Source of the DNA: Anadara kagoshimensis
Taxonomy: Eukaryota; Mollusca; Bivalvia; Arcoida; Arcidae
DNA length: 64,000 nt
Direction: 5' to 3'
Assembly (NCBI GenBank): GCA_021292105.1
Contig: CM037870.1
Span: 9,211,558 to 9,275,557, forward strand
Shown here: positions 48,765 to 61,680 of the stretch, piece after piece
Position numbering within the stretch: position 1 is the first letter of the stretch
Layout: every line of letters begins with the position of its first letter
Made by a program: the position numbers and the translations under genes
The notes under the pieces: generated by a model
What the model was told of the DNA's origin: nothing
What the model saw: only the letters and a program-made list of their open reading frames with translations
Database searches by the model: none

Positions 48765-48836
48765 TATAGCTGGTGACATCTCAATATAAGTTAAATATTA
48801 TTGACTGTGACATAAGACCCCATTCAATCAATCAAC
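48765..48836 (+). mobile_element. SINE 3'-end fragment
   Basis: tagctggtgacatctcaata, taagttaaatattattgact, gtgacataagacc and a caatcaatcaa tail: a diverged copy of the SINE 3' end. Confidence 0.7.
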
Positions 48837-49059
48837 CTGTAAAAGGTTGTGCAATGCATTTCAGTGTTCATTCTAGAAGAGGCCATATGGGGATTGACCC
48901 CTTAGAGCCCTAAAATACTTTGCCAAATGACCCCAAAGTTAAGGCTGTAGCAAGCCATCTTTATTTTTATGGCCCATATTGTTTTCACTTCTATTGTAGC
49001 CCAATGTTACTGTTATACCCTATAACTGAGACCTGGATTGTAACTTTGTGTTTAGGTTC

Positions 49060-49326
49060 TACCCAACGGGGTCTGACCCAAGACTTGAAAGAGTGTATAG
49101 TGACTGTTCTTTCACCAAGCACTCAACATTACAAAATGAAAATCATGGTTCTTTTAGGAGCTTAAAATATTTGCGGTCCTGTGTTGTGGTAGGCTTGGCA
49201 CAATAGAGAACCCTGTTGTAAAACACCATCTGCGCAATGCATGGGCAAAATTTCTGCAACTTATCCTATAGCTGGCAATGTCTTGATATAAGTGAAATAT
49301 TCTTGACTGGGACTGTTAAACACCAC
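49060..49326 (+). mobile_element. SINE copy lacking its tRNA head
   Basis: From ggggtctgacccaagacttg onward it follows the full SINE at 15.75 kb over its whole body: gtgactgttctttcaccaag, catggttcttt, ctgcaacttatcctatagct, ttcttgactgggactgttaa and acaccac. Most CpG sites of the full copy are TG or CA here, as expected after methylation and deamination. Confidence 0.88.
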
Positions 49327-49854
49327 TAGTCAACTTAACTCTACCCATAATCAGCTTTGTGTTCTTAAACCTAATGTTCATGCTCTACCCCAGTAATATT
49401 GTAACCCCAATGTTCTTGTTTTACCCGAGTTGTTTATTTGTATTTTTCCAGCAGAATATTTCCTGTACAAACAAGATTGTGCACATAAATTATATCTCTC
49501 TGTGGTTTAATGTTTACACTTAGATTTTTAATTTTTATCTTGTGTTTGTCTTTTATATAAAGGGGTAGGAAACACTGTGTCAGTATACCTGTGTAGATCA
49601 AAGTTTTATTTAAATTTAAAAAAAATGAAAGAAAGCTTAGAAAATATAACACTCCTGTCTGCCTGTGTTTTATAGATTTAAAATTTAAATTTATTCAGCT
49701 TTTTATGCTGCTTACAGGGTTGGCATGACCAAGTTTTATGTCACTATATAGCATTTTAAATAGTGAAGGATTGTTGGTTCAAACTAGATGCATGTTTAAT
49801 TTTCCAAGCTTTCCGTAAAAAAACTGGTATGGGGAAACTAAACTTAGGCAGCAT

Positions 49855-49935
49855 CAGAGGTCAAATTGTCTAAAGTGTGTACTTACAGATCACAGTGCCT
49901 TTCACTTCCTGGGTTCAAACCCCACTCTGGTACAC
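49855..49935 (+). mobile_element. tRNA-like SINE head
   Basis: gaggtcaaattgtctaaagt, then gtacttacagatcacagtgc and a B-box-like gggttcaaaccccactctgg. The polymerase III B box is well conserved. The body is not recognisable after it. Confidence 0.65.
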
Positions 49936-50697
49936 TATGAAGAAAAATCAAGCCTTTAATTAGTTTCTTAGAGAAAGCTGAAACAACAAGCAGCTGTATT
50001 GGTAATAATAACATGCTTGTAGCCTCTGTAACTACGAGAGTACTGTATGTAGTATGATGCTTGTAGCTGCTTGGTGAAGAATGGCACATGAAGCTTCTGG
50101 GACTAACAGTGGTGCTTATAGGCTTGCTTTGACTTCCAGAGTATTAAGTGTGATGCCAGTATGTATAGCTAGCTGCCGGGACTACAAAAGTAAGCAATAA
50201 CTGGTGACTTAAATATTGTTCATTTTGAGTTATATGCAGTATTGGTGGTTACCAGTATATCTACTGGAACTATCAGAGACTGCAGTGTGATGTCTATATA
50301 GTTGCTGAAACTACCAGAGACTTTGTAGTATGACTGGGGACTTTAAACTTTGTTCATATTGAACGGATAGTGCCAATTATAATGGAGTATGTTAATACAT
50401 TGACTGAAGGTTTACATAGTGTGATGAACATGGATATTGAATTTAAAGATTACCATGATTAGGTCTTACATTATTAGATATGATATACATTTAGATATGT
50501 ACTTTAACAAGTGTTTATACTGTATTGATATGACTAATGACTTCCAATCTGACTGAAATACTTGTGGTAGATTTAAATCTCGGGACAGATACATGTATTG
50601 CATTTCAACATTTCCACAGATATTGCGTGGTTTTGATTTTAAATCCTGTCATGATTCTTTTTTTGATAACTTTGACTTTGCAGATCTTAATGGTGTT

Positions 50698-50698
50698 T

Positions 50699-50741
<43 letters not shown>
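50698..50741 (+). repeat. ATTT tetranucleotide microsatellite
   Basis: Eleven tttatt-type units. Two open frames crossing it (Leu-Phe-Ile-Tyr repeats) are artefacts. Confidence 0.95.
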
Positions 50742-50919
50742 TCTGGTTCTTTATTTTGACTACATACTTAATGAGTAGATTGGAATTAAGAACTGGACTT
50801 AGTAACATGAAAACCTCTTAGCAGTTATAAGGATACTTTAAACCCTATATATTATTGAGGATAACTGTTAACTTGAACAGAGCTTCAAGTTACTAAAGCA
50901 GTCCTTGTTTCCTTATGCT

Positions 50920-51040
50920 CCCTATGAGATTTATATTTAGGTGATCAGAAAGATGTGTGTCAACCTTGTTATGAGTTGCTTTGATCTGTAACCCATCATC
51001 ATTGGCACTTTGCTCAATCCACTTGGCAACTGAAGCCCTT
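50920..51040 (-). repeat. Degenerate tRNA-like SINE head
   Basis: In complement, gggcttcagttgccaagtgg, attgagcaaagtgcc and gggttacagatcaaagc resemble the SINE heads at 28.3 and 49.9 kb. An open frame of 74 codons covers it, but I attribute that to chance. Confidence 0.4.
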
Positions 51041-51724
51041 TTTAATAAAGGATACTTGAAGCCCCTTATTACATGGTACTTGATAAAAAGCCATGGACTG
51101 AAGCAAGTGATGTACACACTAAAATGCTAAATGGTGATTGGTATTTATAATACATGACTTAAAATGAATAAATTTTGTATTTTATGAAAATTGAATGTTT
51201 ACATGTATCGGTAAATTTACCTCCTTGTGATTCTAATAATTTTATAAAAAATTCCTAGAAGGGTTTTACTGTTTAACACAAGTTTTAATAAAGAAGAAAT
51301 TGTTCATCTCTTTTTTATTTTTGGATGTTGTTTTTTTTTCTCCTTTTTGCGTATTTTGTGTTGGTGGTATAACATCGTATTTTGGCAGAGTAATCCATTA
51401 ACAAGTCTTCATTCATTTATTCTTTGATTCATTCATAATACAATAATTACCACTTACATACCACAAACAGCAGCATCAAGGTATATAAAGATTCCACCAT
51501 AAGTATCAGGATTTCATCTTTATGACACTTAAAATTTCTAGACAAAAGTAGCTAAGATAATATCGGAAACACTTTGTAACTACTTCTTCTTCTTTAATGA
51601 ATCGCTGATAAAATAAGGTGGCTCCTTCCTCAAAATATTAAATAAATTCTACAGTTACTGAACCTTTTTAATTCTTTTAAAATTAATTTACATTCTCTAT
51701 GTAATAAAATCAGAACTTTTTTTT

Positions 51725-51915
51725 TTGGCCGAATGGTCTAAAGAGCATGCTTAGGTTTCAAAGTGCCCTACACCACAAATCCTTCTGTGAGAAAGTTTGT
51801 CAGTTTGTTTGTCAAAGCTTGGTAGTTTTTGCCAGGTACTCTGGTTTCCTCTACCAATCACAACTGACAACCTTGATATAAGTAGATGGATCTTTACTGG
51901 TGTGTAAAACACAAT
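51725..51915 (+). mobile_element. tRNA-headed SINE, moderately preserved
   Basis: Head ttggccgaatggtctaaaga with gcatgcttagg, body gagaaagtttgtcagtttg, ccaggtactctggtttcctc, tgacaaccttgatataagt and end actggtgtgtaaaacaca. It gives the best order of parts for this SINE group in the window. Confidence 0.7.
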
Positions 51916-53529
51916 AACTTCACTCCTTATTTGGCCCTGTGGTCTATGACATAAAACAAGGTTTAAACATTATCAACCCTCGAGTTTGAACAATAAAATA
52001 TAAGCAATCAAATGGTTCTTGGTAAGTCGGCTTATCTCTGAAGCTTTATCTGGAAGTGACCATGCAGCCTCTGATCCAGTGAGCCTCCTGTAACACAACC
52101 TATTATACACTTATCTTTGAGGAGTATATTTACAGAGCACCTGTTTATAAGATTTGTGGCCAGTTAACACGGTTATATTGTTACCACAGATAAGGTATTT
52201 TATGATTGAACTCATCATCAACGCCTTTATTATTCAATACTTTCTTGCTATCAGCTTCACAACATTTGTCGGGAGTATCTAAATCTGTAACTACTGGTAC
52301 GACTTATTACGAGGTTTTATCTTTGTCTCGTCCCTTGATTTCCTGACTGGATACAAGAAATTATTATCCGACTTATTGATGCAGTTTCATCAAAGCTTTC
52401 ATGATAAAATAATTATCTTTTTACGCCATATTGAGCCCACTCCCAGTACCGGTAAGTTTTAGAATAAAATACAATATGGGTGAAAATGATAAAAAATGAG
52501 ATAGATTATAGATAGAAATAATAATCTTATTAAGTCATTTAACATGTATTCATTGAGAGAGGTTAGTTAAGCCCTCCATCCCACACAGTCTATACACTTA
52601 GTTCAAGAGTTCTTTGACATACAGTCGACCATAAATTTCTTGTTTTTTCTTGAATACCATGGATACAAATTTGAAATCTTTATTTGTTCCTAATATTTTT
52701 TTCATTCTTTTGAAGTTTATAAGTTAAAACCTGGAAAACTTCAAGTCCTAACAGTCAAGAATTAAACTGTGTTCTGAGTCTTAAAATTTACAAAATGTTC
52801 TTTCAGAGACGTTGGACATTTGTCTAATCTCGAAAAAAAATTTTGTTGCAATTTTAATAAAAAAAAAAGTTGTGATTTTTTTTTACTGACAGCTTGGCGT
52901 CTTCAACGTTTAGGTAATTAAAACTTGTGTTTGTATTTCAATCATCAGACTTTTAATTGGAGAAGTTTCAAGAATTTTTGTAAATAAAAAAAGAAGAAAT
53001 TTACCCAATCAAAACAAAAATGTTCATCAAATTGCAAAAACAAAAAACTTTTATGTCAAATTCCAAAAACAAAAAATCATGAACTGCAAAAAAAAAAAAA
53101 AAAAAAACCGAAACCTCTGGATCATCGACTGCAGAAACAAAATCCTTGATCTTAGCTTTGCTATTTCAGCTTATAGTATCGGCAAGGAAATACAAATTGT
53201 CATTGTGATAGATTATTTTATCATTCATTATGTAATTTACACATTAATTATATTAATAAGTCAATTGACATTAATGACATTTATTCTTTATCTACTTTGT
53301 AAAAACTTGACCTTTTAATTTAAACGGCAATCCTAAAGTCATTATGGTAAAGTATTTATGTGCACACTTACATATTTTCAGAAATTAATTCATAACGGAG
53401 TGTTATATATTCTTAAAACTTAAATGGATCTATCTTTTTTATTTAAAACTACCGTATGGTATTCTATTGGCAATCCCAAAATGTTCTGTGCAATAATTCC
53501 CTTCTCTTTCATATCTATCTTTTACTGGT

Positions 53530-53700
53530 AATTTAAATAAAAACCAAACACACCAATCAGTGTTCAAATCACAATCTCAAAGCAAAGTAAAAACTTTAAA
53601 ACTGACAAGTTAACTAAATTAACCTCCTCCAGGTAAGTGAGACCGGGTGTTCTAGAAGGGTAAGCACCTCCTGTGTAGCTAGTTACTACTCATTCTGTTC
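53530..53700 (-). mobile_element. RT retroelement 3'-end fragment
   Basis: In complement to the element: caccaatcagtgttcaaatc, acaatctcaaagcaaagtaa, aactgacaagtta, ccaggtaagtgagaccgggt, gaagggtaagcacctcctgt and gtagctagtta. It contains one 49-bp unit. Confidence 0.8.
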
Positions 53701-54504
53701 TGTTCTGTAGTTCCCACCTCTCTTTAGGTGAACCACTGATTGCTTTTAGAATGGATCCAGTTGGGACAGCACAGTAAGCATAAATCATAAAAATAAAGGT
53801 ACTAAGATCATCATTGGGAAACAATTGTGTGTATAATCACTGTGGAACCCTTAAAGACACACGATCATCAGGTGTAATAGGCATTGAAAGGATGTTCAAT
53901 ATTTGATAACCTCAATATACTAAATTATTTAACGAGATACGGTTTAGAAGATATACCTGTGTATACCTGGGTTATATGTATGACAATTATCTCAAGTTTG
54001 ATCTTACCTTCATGAAATGATGTCAAGAGCTCACCTTGATTTTTGTTGTGTGTTGTGTAAATAAAGGTAAAAACCTATTGAATGCTTTAATAACAGTTTG
54101 CATAGGTAATGAAAGAGAAAATTTGGTTTTTCTGTGACCAAGTAATTAAGTACTAATGCACTGCTGGATTTTATAGTTTTATTGTAAATAATTATTGTTT
54201 AATTTATTATATATACTCTGGTATTAAAATGGTCTCAAGGGGGGTCAGTTAATCATTTCCACTAGTGGATAAACAAACAGAACGGATTGGATTGTAAGCT
54301 CAAGTCTGTGATCTGGTAAACTTATTGGTGCTGAGACCATATAGACCACAGAAACTCTCGGAAAAGGGGTAATACATAAATTAGTTAATGACAGAGTTTT
54401 GAATCATGGAGCCTATAAGAGTTTGACTGTATATACAAATTTGGATATTTTAACAAAATAATAAGCATCATACACATTACCAGTATATGTACAAAATATA
54501 TCAT

Positions 54505-54905
54505 GTGATAAAATCCATGTCCGAATCACAATCCAGAAGCAAAGTAAAAACAAACATACTGATCCATGTCCGAATCACAATCCAGAAGCAAAGTAAATAC
54601 TTTGGAACTGACAAGTTAGGTTAGACACGTGAACGTCCACCAGGAAAGTGAGACCAGGTGCTCTGGAAGGGTAAGCACCTCCTGTTTAGCTAGCTACACC
54701 CGCCACGTGTGTAATCAAAATTGAGTGAAAGGAACATAGAACTATGGGATGTCAATTATATCCAGGGCAATCCTGGACACAGAGATATCAAACTTATCAA
54801 CAATACTGTGGTGATGGCCATAAAACATTTTGAGGGCCTTGATAAGCCTAGGCTTGCAATTTCCCTGGGTCAACAATTTATTTGCAAGCATGTAATTGTT
54901 ACTTA
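54505..54905 (-). mobile_element. RT retroelement 3' end with two tandem 49-bp units
   Basis: Two 49-bp units start at 54513 and 54562 (atccatgtccgaatcacaat in both). The conserved end follows: gacaagttaggttagacacg, tccaccaggaaagtgagacc, gggtaagcacctcctgttta, ctacacccgccacgtgtgta. Then come pieces of the RT 3' coding region, including the complement of ccttgataagcc/ggcttgtcaaggc (54838). It is the most complete - orientation copy. Confidence 0.85.
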
Positions 54906-55556
54906 AAACCTGTTTCATTTTTACTGCACCAAGATGGACATTTTTGTAATAAAATTTCCTTGTCAGTAGTGCTCAGACTTGTTGGAATCTAAATATTTTT
55001 AAAATGTTGAAATGAGAAAAATAGACAGACTAAAATGTATCCCACTGAAAACTAAATAAACTAATAGAACCAAAAGGAAACTAAACATGGTAATATAACA
55101 AAAAATCAGCAAAAAAAATCACCTGCATTGAATATCAAAATGTTATATCAAGATTTATTGGATCACAAAAATCTTGATAGAGTTGGTATATCTTATTTTA
55201 CATTTCTGTCTTGTCCAAGACATTTCTCCAGGGCTTCTGTGGCTGACCTAGCTCCTTATTAGCAAAACAGTATGTTATAATACACTTATTTGATCTTTAT
55301 TATTATGTGATATATATATATATACAGTTACTAAATACTATATATCTAGTTTGATATTTATTTTGCTGTGTGTTGTTATATAAATACATAATTTAATCCC
55401 TATTTTGCTGTAAAATATTGCCTGTAAGCCTAACTCTAATGACAGGCAAAGGATTACAATGTCAGAATATTGTGGCTTAAATTGTTTCAGGAAATAGTAA
55501 AAAAAGGTTTCAAATCTACAACTTCCTTATGCATATAGTATATCATATACCAAGTA

Positions 55557-55932
55557 CAGTACAGACCTGTCAAAAAGTTTAACACTCAGCTACTATCAGA
55601 GCTTCTGAAACAGAGTCCAAGCTCGGCTGTCTAGTGGTTAAGATATGAATAGTTTAAACTGGCCGTAAAGCTGCCAAATTTTATATAGACAGCTACATTC
55701 TAGATATAGCTAATGGAAGGTCAGGATGAGCTAACAAAAAAGAATTGAGGCTCAGCTGTAGAGTTATTGAGATATGGATAGATATATAGTGATCAAAAAG
55801 CTGCCAAATTTTATATGGATACTCCGATAACTACTTTTGGGATATACCGGTAACTAATGAAGGGTTGATATGAGAAACTGATTCGACAATAATTCGTTAC
55901 TTTATTGCTAAACTTTTGACAGACCTGTACTG
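55557..55932. mobile_element. TA-flanked MITE with internal ~129-bp duplication
   Basis: Ends cagtacagacctgtcaaaaa and ttttgacagacctgtactg, flanked by TA (55555-55556 and 55933-55934). The inside consists largely of two diverged copies of a unit of about 129 bp: gctcggctgtctagtggtta ... aaagctgccaaattttatat at 55622, and gctcagctgtagagttattg ... aaagctgccaaattttatat at 55750. Confidence 0.8.
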
Positions 55933-56089
55933 TATGAAATTGGTACATGTATATGCAATTGCAACTGAACCAATAAAAAAGATTTGTTTTATCTAGCAAT
56001 ACTGTTATGATTGTGTATAGGTTTTCAAAGTTGTAACTTTTTAATAAACTGAACCAGTTTAGTGTTACCTCATAAAGTATTATCACAAC

Positions 56090-58230
56090 CAGTTGTTAAT
56101 ATTAACACATATTGTGTATGGGTATATAAAATATCAAATATATCTGTATTGATAAGTCAGTGTAAAATTATTGTTTACATGTTGATTGTTGATATATATC
56201 CTATTGATAATCCAATATATATATTAGCTAGATATAGCATGATAAACTGGGTCAAAATATTTATATATGGTGTATTGGGTCAAATCTTTGCCATTCTTTG
56301 CTTTTTTTGTAAAAAACATTTTCTTTTACATTGCTAATACTATTTTAATAGTGTGTCCAGCTATATAAGTAAATTAAGGTTTTAAAGTGTATAAATGAAA
56401 TTGATCCCCTTTGTAAACAAAGTTTGGATAGGACCAGGGTATTTTTGACAGATATGTTTCTCAAAAACATTCAAATAAATTCTGTTTCTTACAGTTGCAT
56501 GCGTTATACAACATATCCAACTCACCTTGAGGGACAAACTGTATCACTTGTGATGTCTTGTTTTTTATGTATGTTAAGTACCTGTTCAAAGTTGAGAATG
56601 TTTCTTAGTTAAAAATTGATATAATGCACTGACCATTGACTATTTGTTACCTAATACTGCAAGCTAAGTCAATGTTGTAATATTGTTATTCCCAAAGTTC
56701 CCTTATACAATTTGTATACCAACGTCAGTACTTTCAGTAAATATTCAAATAGAGGACAAAATTCAAAATAGGCAGCAAGTATGGAGTAATTGGTATTGTT
56801 AAATATACTAAAAATGTTAAATTAGTTGAAGTAGGTGACAAACTTAATCTCAATCCAAAAAAGTAGCAGATTTGTGCCACATGACAGGTACTTTGCAGTT
56901 TTAATTGAAACTACTTTGTTTTCTTTCATTGAAAGTATGTTTATACACCATGCTTTTAAATTTGAATTTGTGAGCTTACTGTCTTAACAAAGTCAGATTT
57001 TTTTTCCAGACAGATTATGTATCTTATATATTATTGTACTTTTTTCAATAACCACTTCCCAGGAGATTTTATTTTCAAATTGTACAGGGTAGCCATTGGC
57101 TTGTAAAAATCATCTTAAAAGAGATTATTTATGAATGAGAGTTTTGTGGTTAAAGAGAAAGAGTTCATAAATCAAATGTCTGGACAAGGTAGATCTTCTA
57201 CAGTCTTATAGAGTGACCACCCTACCATACATAGTCTGTGTGTGAGGAGAGCATTTAAATCTATTCTTTATTTATATAAAAATGTAAATATTTAGAGTTT
57301 TATCAATTTCTGTAAAAATTATAAGTCAGGTCATTACACAAAGGGTTAGAATTTGAATACCTGGTACACATTTTCTGAATTTTTTGCTCTTTCTTTTGCT
57401 TTTAAGTTTTTTGTTTTAGACAGGTTGTGCTGTACATTAATTCTGTACAGAAGAGCTTTGAAATAAAAGAGTTCTTTTTGGCATTTCTTCAGCTGCACAA
57501 ATGCATGCACATTTTACTTAAAAATTAATCATGCATACCAGTAAATACCTTAATGTTCCATGGAGCATATGATGAACTCAATAATTTTAACACAACAATT
57601 TTAAAAATTCATTGTTAAAAAAAGAGAAGAAAAAAAAAAGAATTTTATGTTTACTTTGATGATGTCAATACCGGATATTGAGCTGAAAAGGGGAGGGATC
57701 ATATTTCTGAAGTGAACCTATAAGTTACATCATGTACATACAAAGGTTTTTTTTTTAAAATTGTCTTTAAACGCAGATTAACATAAAATTGTCACAAGTT
57801 AAAACATGATATCTTTGGTTAGTTTACGGAGGGTTTCGTCATTATTTACAGAAAATTTCCTTTCTTTTACAGCCAATTTTAAGGTGTTATCTTGTAATTT
57901 TAACATTTAACACCATGTATCATAGTATGACTATATGATTTTAAGGTTGGTTGACTCTCTAAGAACATCTAAAACTGTTGTACAAAATTATGTCTAATTT
58001 ATATATAAACACATTGTATTTGTAAGGTGTATTAGCTTAATTTTCTTTATTAATTGGCGTCACTAGCAGCTGACTTAAGAATCGTATGTTAAATATTCCG
58101 CACATTTTAGAAAAATTATTACATTTGTTCTGACTCATTAAGTTCCTCCCCATTATCCTTATGTTAATTAAGAGATTTAAATCTACTAAATATATCATTA
58201 CTGTATTTGTTTTTTTATGGGTTGTAGGAA
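56090..58230. other. Unannotated stretch
   Basis: AT-rich, CpG-poor DNA without repeats or exons that I can support. The open frame at 56062-56337 is hydrophobic by AT-rich composition. Confidence 0.35.
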
Positions 58231-59682
58231 GAGTTTGTTTATGTTTTATTTAAATCATGTATTCCCTGAACCATTTGCAAAAAAAATAGTGAAAATAACA
58301 AGGAAAAAATCGTAAAGCACATGGATGTGGTATAAAAACAGGTAAACCACGCATGACGCCTTCCACACAAGGAGTGGAGTCCAGGTGCTAATTTATGCTT
58401 TTCCAGGCCTGCTACACACAACATACCATGTGATATCAACTTTTAAACAGTAGAACTTTTAGCTTTTTGTAGTAACTAAAAGGTGTGAATTTTAAAGATG
58501 ATAGAAAAAAATAACACAATATATAGAATGTAGTATGTTTGATATCAATGATCCAAATAATTTCAAAATAATAGGCACCAAAAGCTTAATTTTGTTCATA
58601 TGATTTTCACATAGCTTTCAGACAATTTTAACAATATGAATTCCACTTCACATGAATTGAATATGTGAACACACATGTAAACTTTATAAAAATGTAAAAA
58701 TATAAAATGTAAACATTTGTAACAATTTCACATGTGAATTTCAAGTTAATTTTGCATGAAAGTTACATGTATGTGAACAAAATTTGGCTGTGTAAAACAG
58801 AAAGAATCTTGAAGCTGCATGTTATTCCTATGTAGCATGTACTTCAGAAAAGTGCATGTGCATACGGATGATCATGTTTACAGATAAAAATATACATAAA
58901 TAGCAGCCAGAGATAAGATGATAGTCTTTGACAATCCCTAATATCCCGGTAGAGCTCGGAGATTTAGTCATCCACAGACTACTACGTTGTAGCAGTATCA
59001 TGATAAATTATATCATACATAGTGATGTTAAAATTCTCGTCTTTTCTTATGTTAATATGTTGATATGATACAGGTAACCCTATACACACTGACAGTTGTA
59101 TTGTCTCATAAATTTTATTCATGAGTAGGGGTTGGCATTTCCGCACCCCTGCACTCCTGGGGATAGTAAAATTGAAAAATAATTGTGATTATGATAAAAT
59201 ATTAATTTTAACGTAAAGTACAATGTATTTGTAAAAGTTTGAGATAAGAATAATAAAATTTCTGCACCCTTGTACAATAGGGATGGTAAAATTGAACAAC
59301 AGTTCTGATTACGATAACATTTTAATTTATTACGATGAAATTTTATTTAAAAAATTTATTAGGATAACATTTTGATTTATTACTATAGGATTGTAAAAGT
59401 TTGAGATAAAAATTTTCCTATTTTCTAATTACGAATGTTTGCCACATATGATGTAAAAATGTTAATGGAGACAAAAACATGGACATGTGAGGTGAAGAAT
59501 ATGTGGACCCTTCGCGTTTAATGTCATGGGTTAAGTGCCTGTATGATGGGAAACTATCAAAAATTATGACATGATCATAAACATTTTATAATTTTTATTA
59601 CGAAAAGTTTTACCAGTGTTAAGTTAAAATCCTGGTTCATGGACTCTTAATTAACACACCTTATATATGTATTAGGCTGTTA

Positions 59683-60105
59683 GTATCCACAAATTTAAAA
59701 TTGTTAGTATTTATATGTCAGAAAATTGTGAAATTATAATAGACTTTTTAAAGTATTTTTTCATAAATTTGCTAAAATAGGTTACAGTAATTTTTGAAAG
59801 AATTTTGTGGAAATTAGTAGCCAATGTTGATTTTGGATACCAGGAATAAATACAGATTAGATATTATTACATGGGTTTTAACATTGGTTAAGACTGGAGC
59901 CTTAGACCATTATTCAAACAGATGTCCGTGTTTCTATTCCTGGAAGCCAAAATCACCATTGGCTACTACATTTCTCCGAAATATTATGAAAAAGTTACCG
60001 TAACCTATTTTAGCAAATTTGTTAAAAAGATACTTTTGCAAAGGAATATTTTTCACAAGTTTTGGACATTTGGCTACTAAAATATAATTTTAAAATTGTG
60101 GAGAC
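59683..60105. repeat. Long imperfect inverted repeat (foldback)
   Basis: Left arm about 59683-59853 and right arm about 59930-60105, with a 76-bp loop. Best blocks: tttgctaaaataggttac and its complement gtaacctattttagcaaa; gtagccaatg and cattggctac; gattttgg and ccaaaatc; ccaggaata and tattcctgg. The outer parts are more diverged (gtatccacaa with ttgtggagac). It could fold as a long RNA hairpin if transcribed, or be an old foldback transposon. I found no clear target duplication. Confidence 0.82.
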
Positions 60106-61180
60106 CTATGGTAGATTTGAGTAATGACTGGTCAAAGCTAGAGTCAGAGTACTCAAACCCATGTCATATATGATTTGTTTTGGACCACATTTCTGTCTGA
60201 CAATTTTTATGCCTTTGCCATTACTACGGCTGGAGCATATAGCGTTAACCTTGTTTCATATAGCTGAATATAAAACTGTCTTGTATGATCTGAAATCATA
60301 AAAAAAATGTATAAGCGTTACGATTAAAAAGCTATAAAGATTAATATTGATTGGAAAGTGTTATAAGTTAATTCTATTAATTTTAGATTACGGTAGGATG
60401 TAGTTTGAAGTTTATATGACAAGTTACATGTTATGATTTCTCATGCATGCTACTTGTAATGGCTCCCTGCTGTGATACGCTTCACTAGAAGCTAACCTAT
60501 GCAGTTAAAAGCATTCAACAAAAACTTTGAAATCTAAGGTGTTGTTACATGTATATTGTTTTCATGGACGAGACTTCCGAAAAAAAGCATAAAAGCATTC
60601 ATACTGTTTATCAGACTCATTATTGCTTCTATATAGATAAAGTTCAGGAAAATACTTGCTGCATTGTGATTCACAATTCTTTTGCAAAGTTGTCCTTAAC
60701 ATGTTGTTGTTGTAATGATGTTTAATATAATATTAGCAATCTTTTAGCTATACATACCAGGAGTGTCAGGCAAGGAAGCAGTATTTTAAATTTTAAAATC
60801 TTATGTAGGACCTGGCTTGGTTCAAACCCTTTGTCTTTCACTTTCATTGCAGACACTTTATCACTGGGCCACCAAGCTTGTAATCTCTTGGTGAAATATT
60901 GAAATATTGAGTACTAGTATTCCAATAAAGATATGAAGAATATTATAACATTTTGAAATTTGGGAAACATTTTAAATTTTGGAATGTTGCCTTTGTAAAA
61001 TGATTCTCAAAGCAGTAAAACATTCAAAATGTGCAGCTTGAAATCGTGAAAAAGTTAATTGAATGTAAAATCATTTTAAAATTTTAATTTAATGCAGTAT
61101 TTTGTTGAAAATTTTAAAACATATAGAACATTAAGATAAAATTTACATTAAAATGAAGACTTATGTGGCATTACAAACAC

Positions 61181-61348
61181 CTGTTACGTATATCAGATTC
61201 TTCTTCAAAAGCTGAGGAGGCAGAACCTCGCTCACTTCGATATTGATGAATGACATTTTGATAGGGTACCAGTCTATAAAGATGGATTGGTGCCTTGTCT
61301 GCTGGGACATACAAGATGTCTGCCAGGAAGTTTGATGCATTATTTGAA
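61181..61348 (-). CDS. Candidate 168-bp internal exon on - strand, unknown protein
   Basis: On the - strand, acceptor tgcttcattttatcag precedes and donor cgtaacag/gtgttt follows. The frame in between is open (phase 2 at both ends, 55 full codons). It reads SNNASNFLADILYVPADKAP, then IHLYRLVPYQNVIHQYRSER, then GSASSAFEEESDIRN. The mixed hydrophobic and charged composition, and the higher GC than the flanks, look like a real exon. I do not recognise the protein. A second - strand frame is also open here but would contain a run of unlikely residues. If real, the gene runs leftwards, perhaps towards the candidate exon at 37.3 kb. Confidence 0.45.
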
Positions 61349-61604
61349 CTGATAAAATGAAGCAATTACACAATCCACACAAGTTCCAGTTACATACGGT
61401 TTTTTTATTCCACCAGGATGATGTTTTGACTAGACGCCAAATAAATAATATAAAATGAGGTTAAAGTAATTCATTTTTATCTGATATAAGCGGAAAATCA
61501 TAAGCAAATTATGACTGTATGCTCCAATGTTTTCAAATAACATGATAGAAGATAAAACAAAACTAAAGTGAAACTGCAGTTGTTGCAAATCATATCTTGC
61601 AGTA

Positions 61605-61680
61605 GATTTAGATTAGGCTGTGCAAAAACAATGTGTGGTTTCAGTTACACAACCAACCCTATTTTAGTACAGCCAACTCC
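61605..61680 (-). repeat. Dispersed repeat (gggttggttg family)
   Basis: The complement reads agttggctgtactaaaatag, ggttggttgtg and gaaaccacacattg, matching 22430-22505. A second piece in + orientation follows at 61921-61985 (gaaactagaaacacatatag, tttttgtttggccttt). Confidence 0.5.

Noticed and set aside
50893..51117. 74-codon - strand open frame with protein-like composition
   Set aside because: Part of it matches degenerate tRNA-like SINE heads, and no splice sites frame it.
52281..52452. Open + frame ending in a perfect donor (ccg/gtaagt)
   Set aside because: No acceptable acceptor in frame upstream; accggta is frequent in this DNA, so the donor may be chance.
58330..58440. Short GC-richer segment with open - frame (GLEKHKLAPGLHSLC)
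   Set aside because: Acceptor possible, donor poor, and the + strand also shows splice-like signals. There is no basis to choose.
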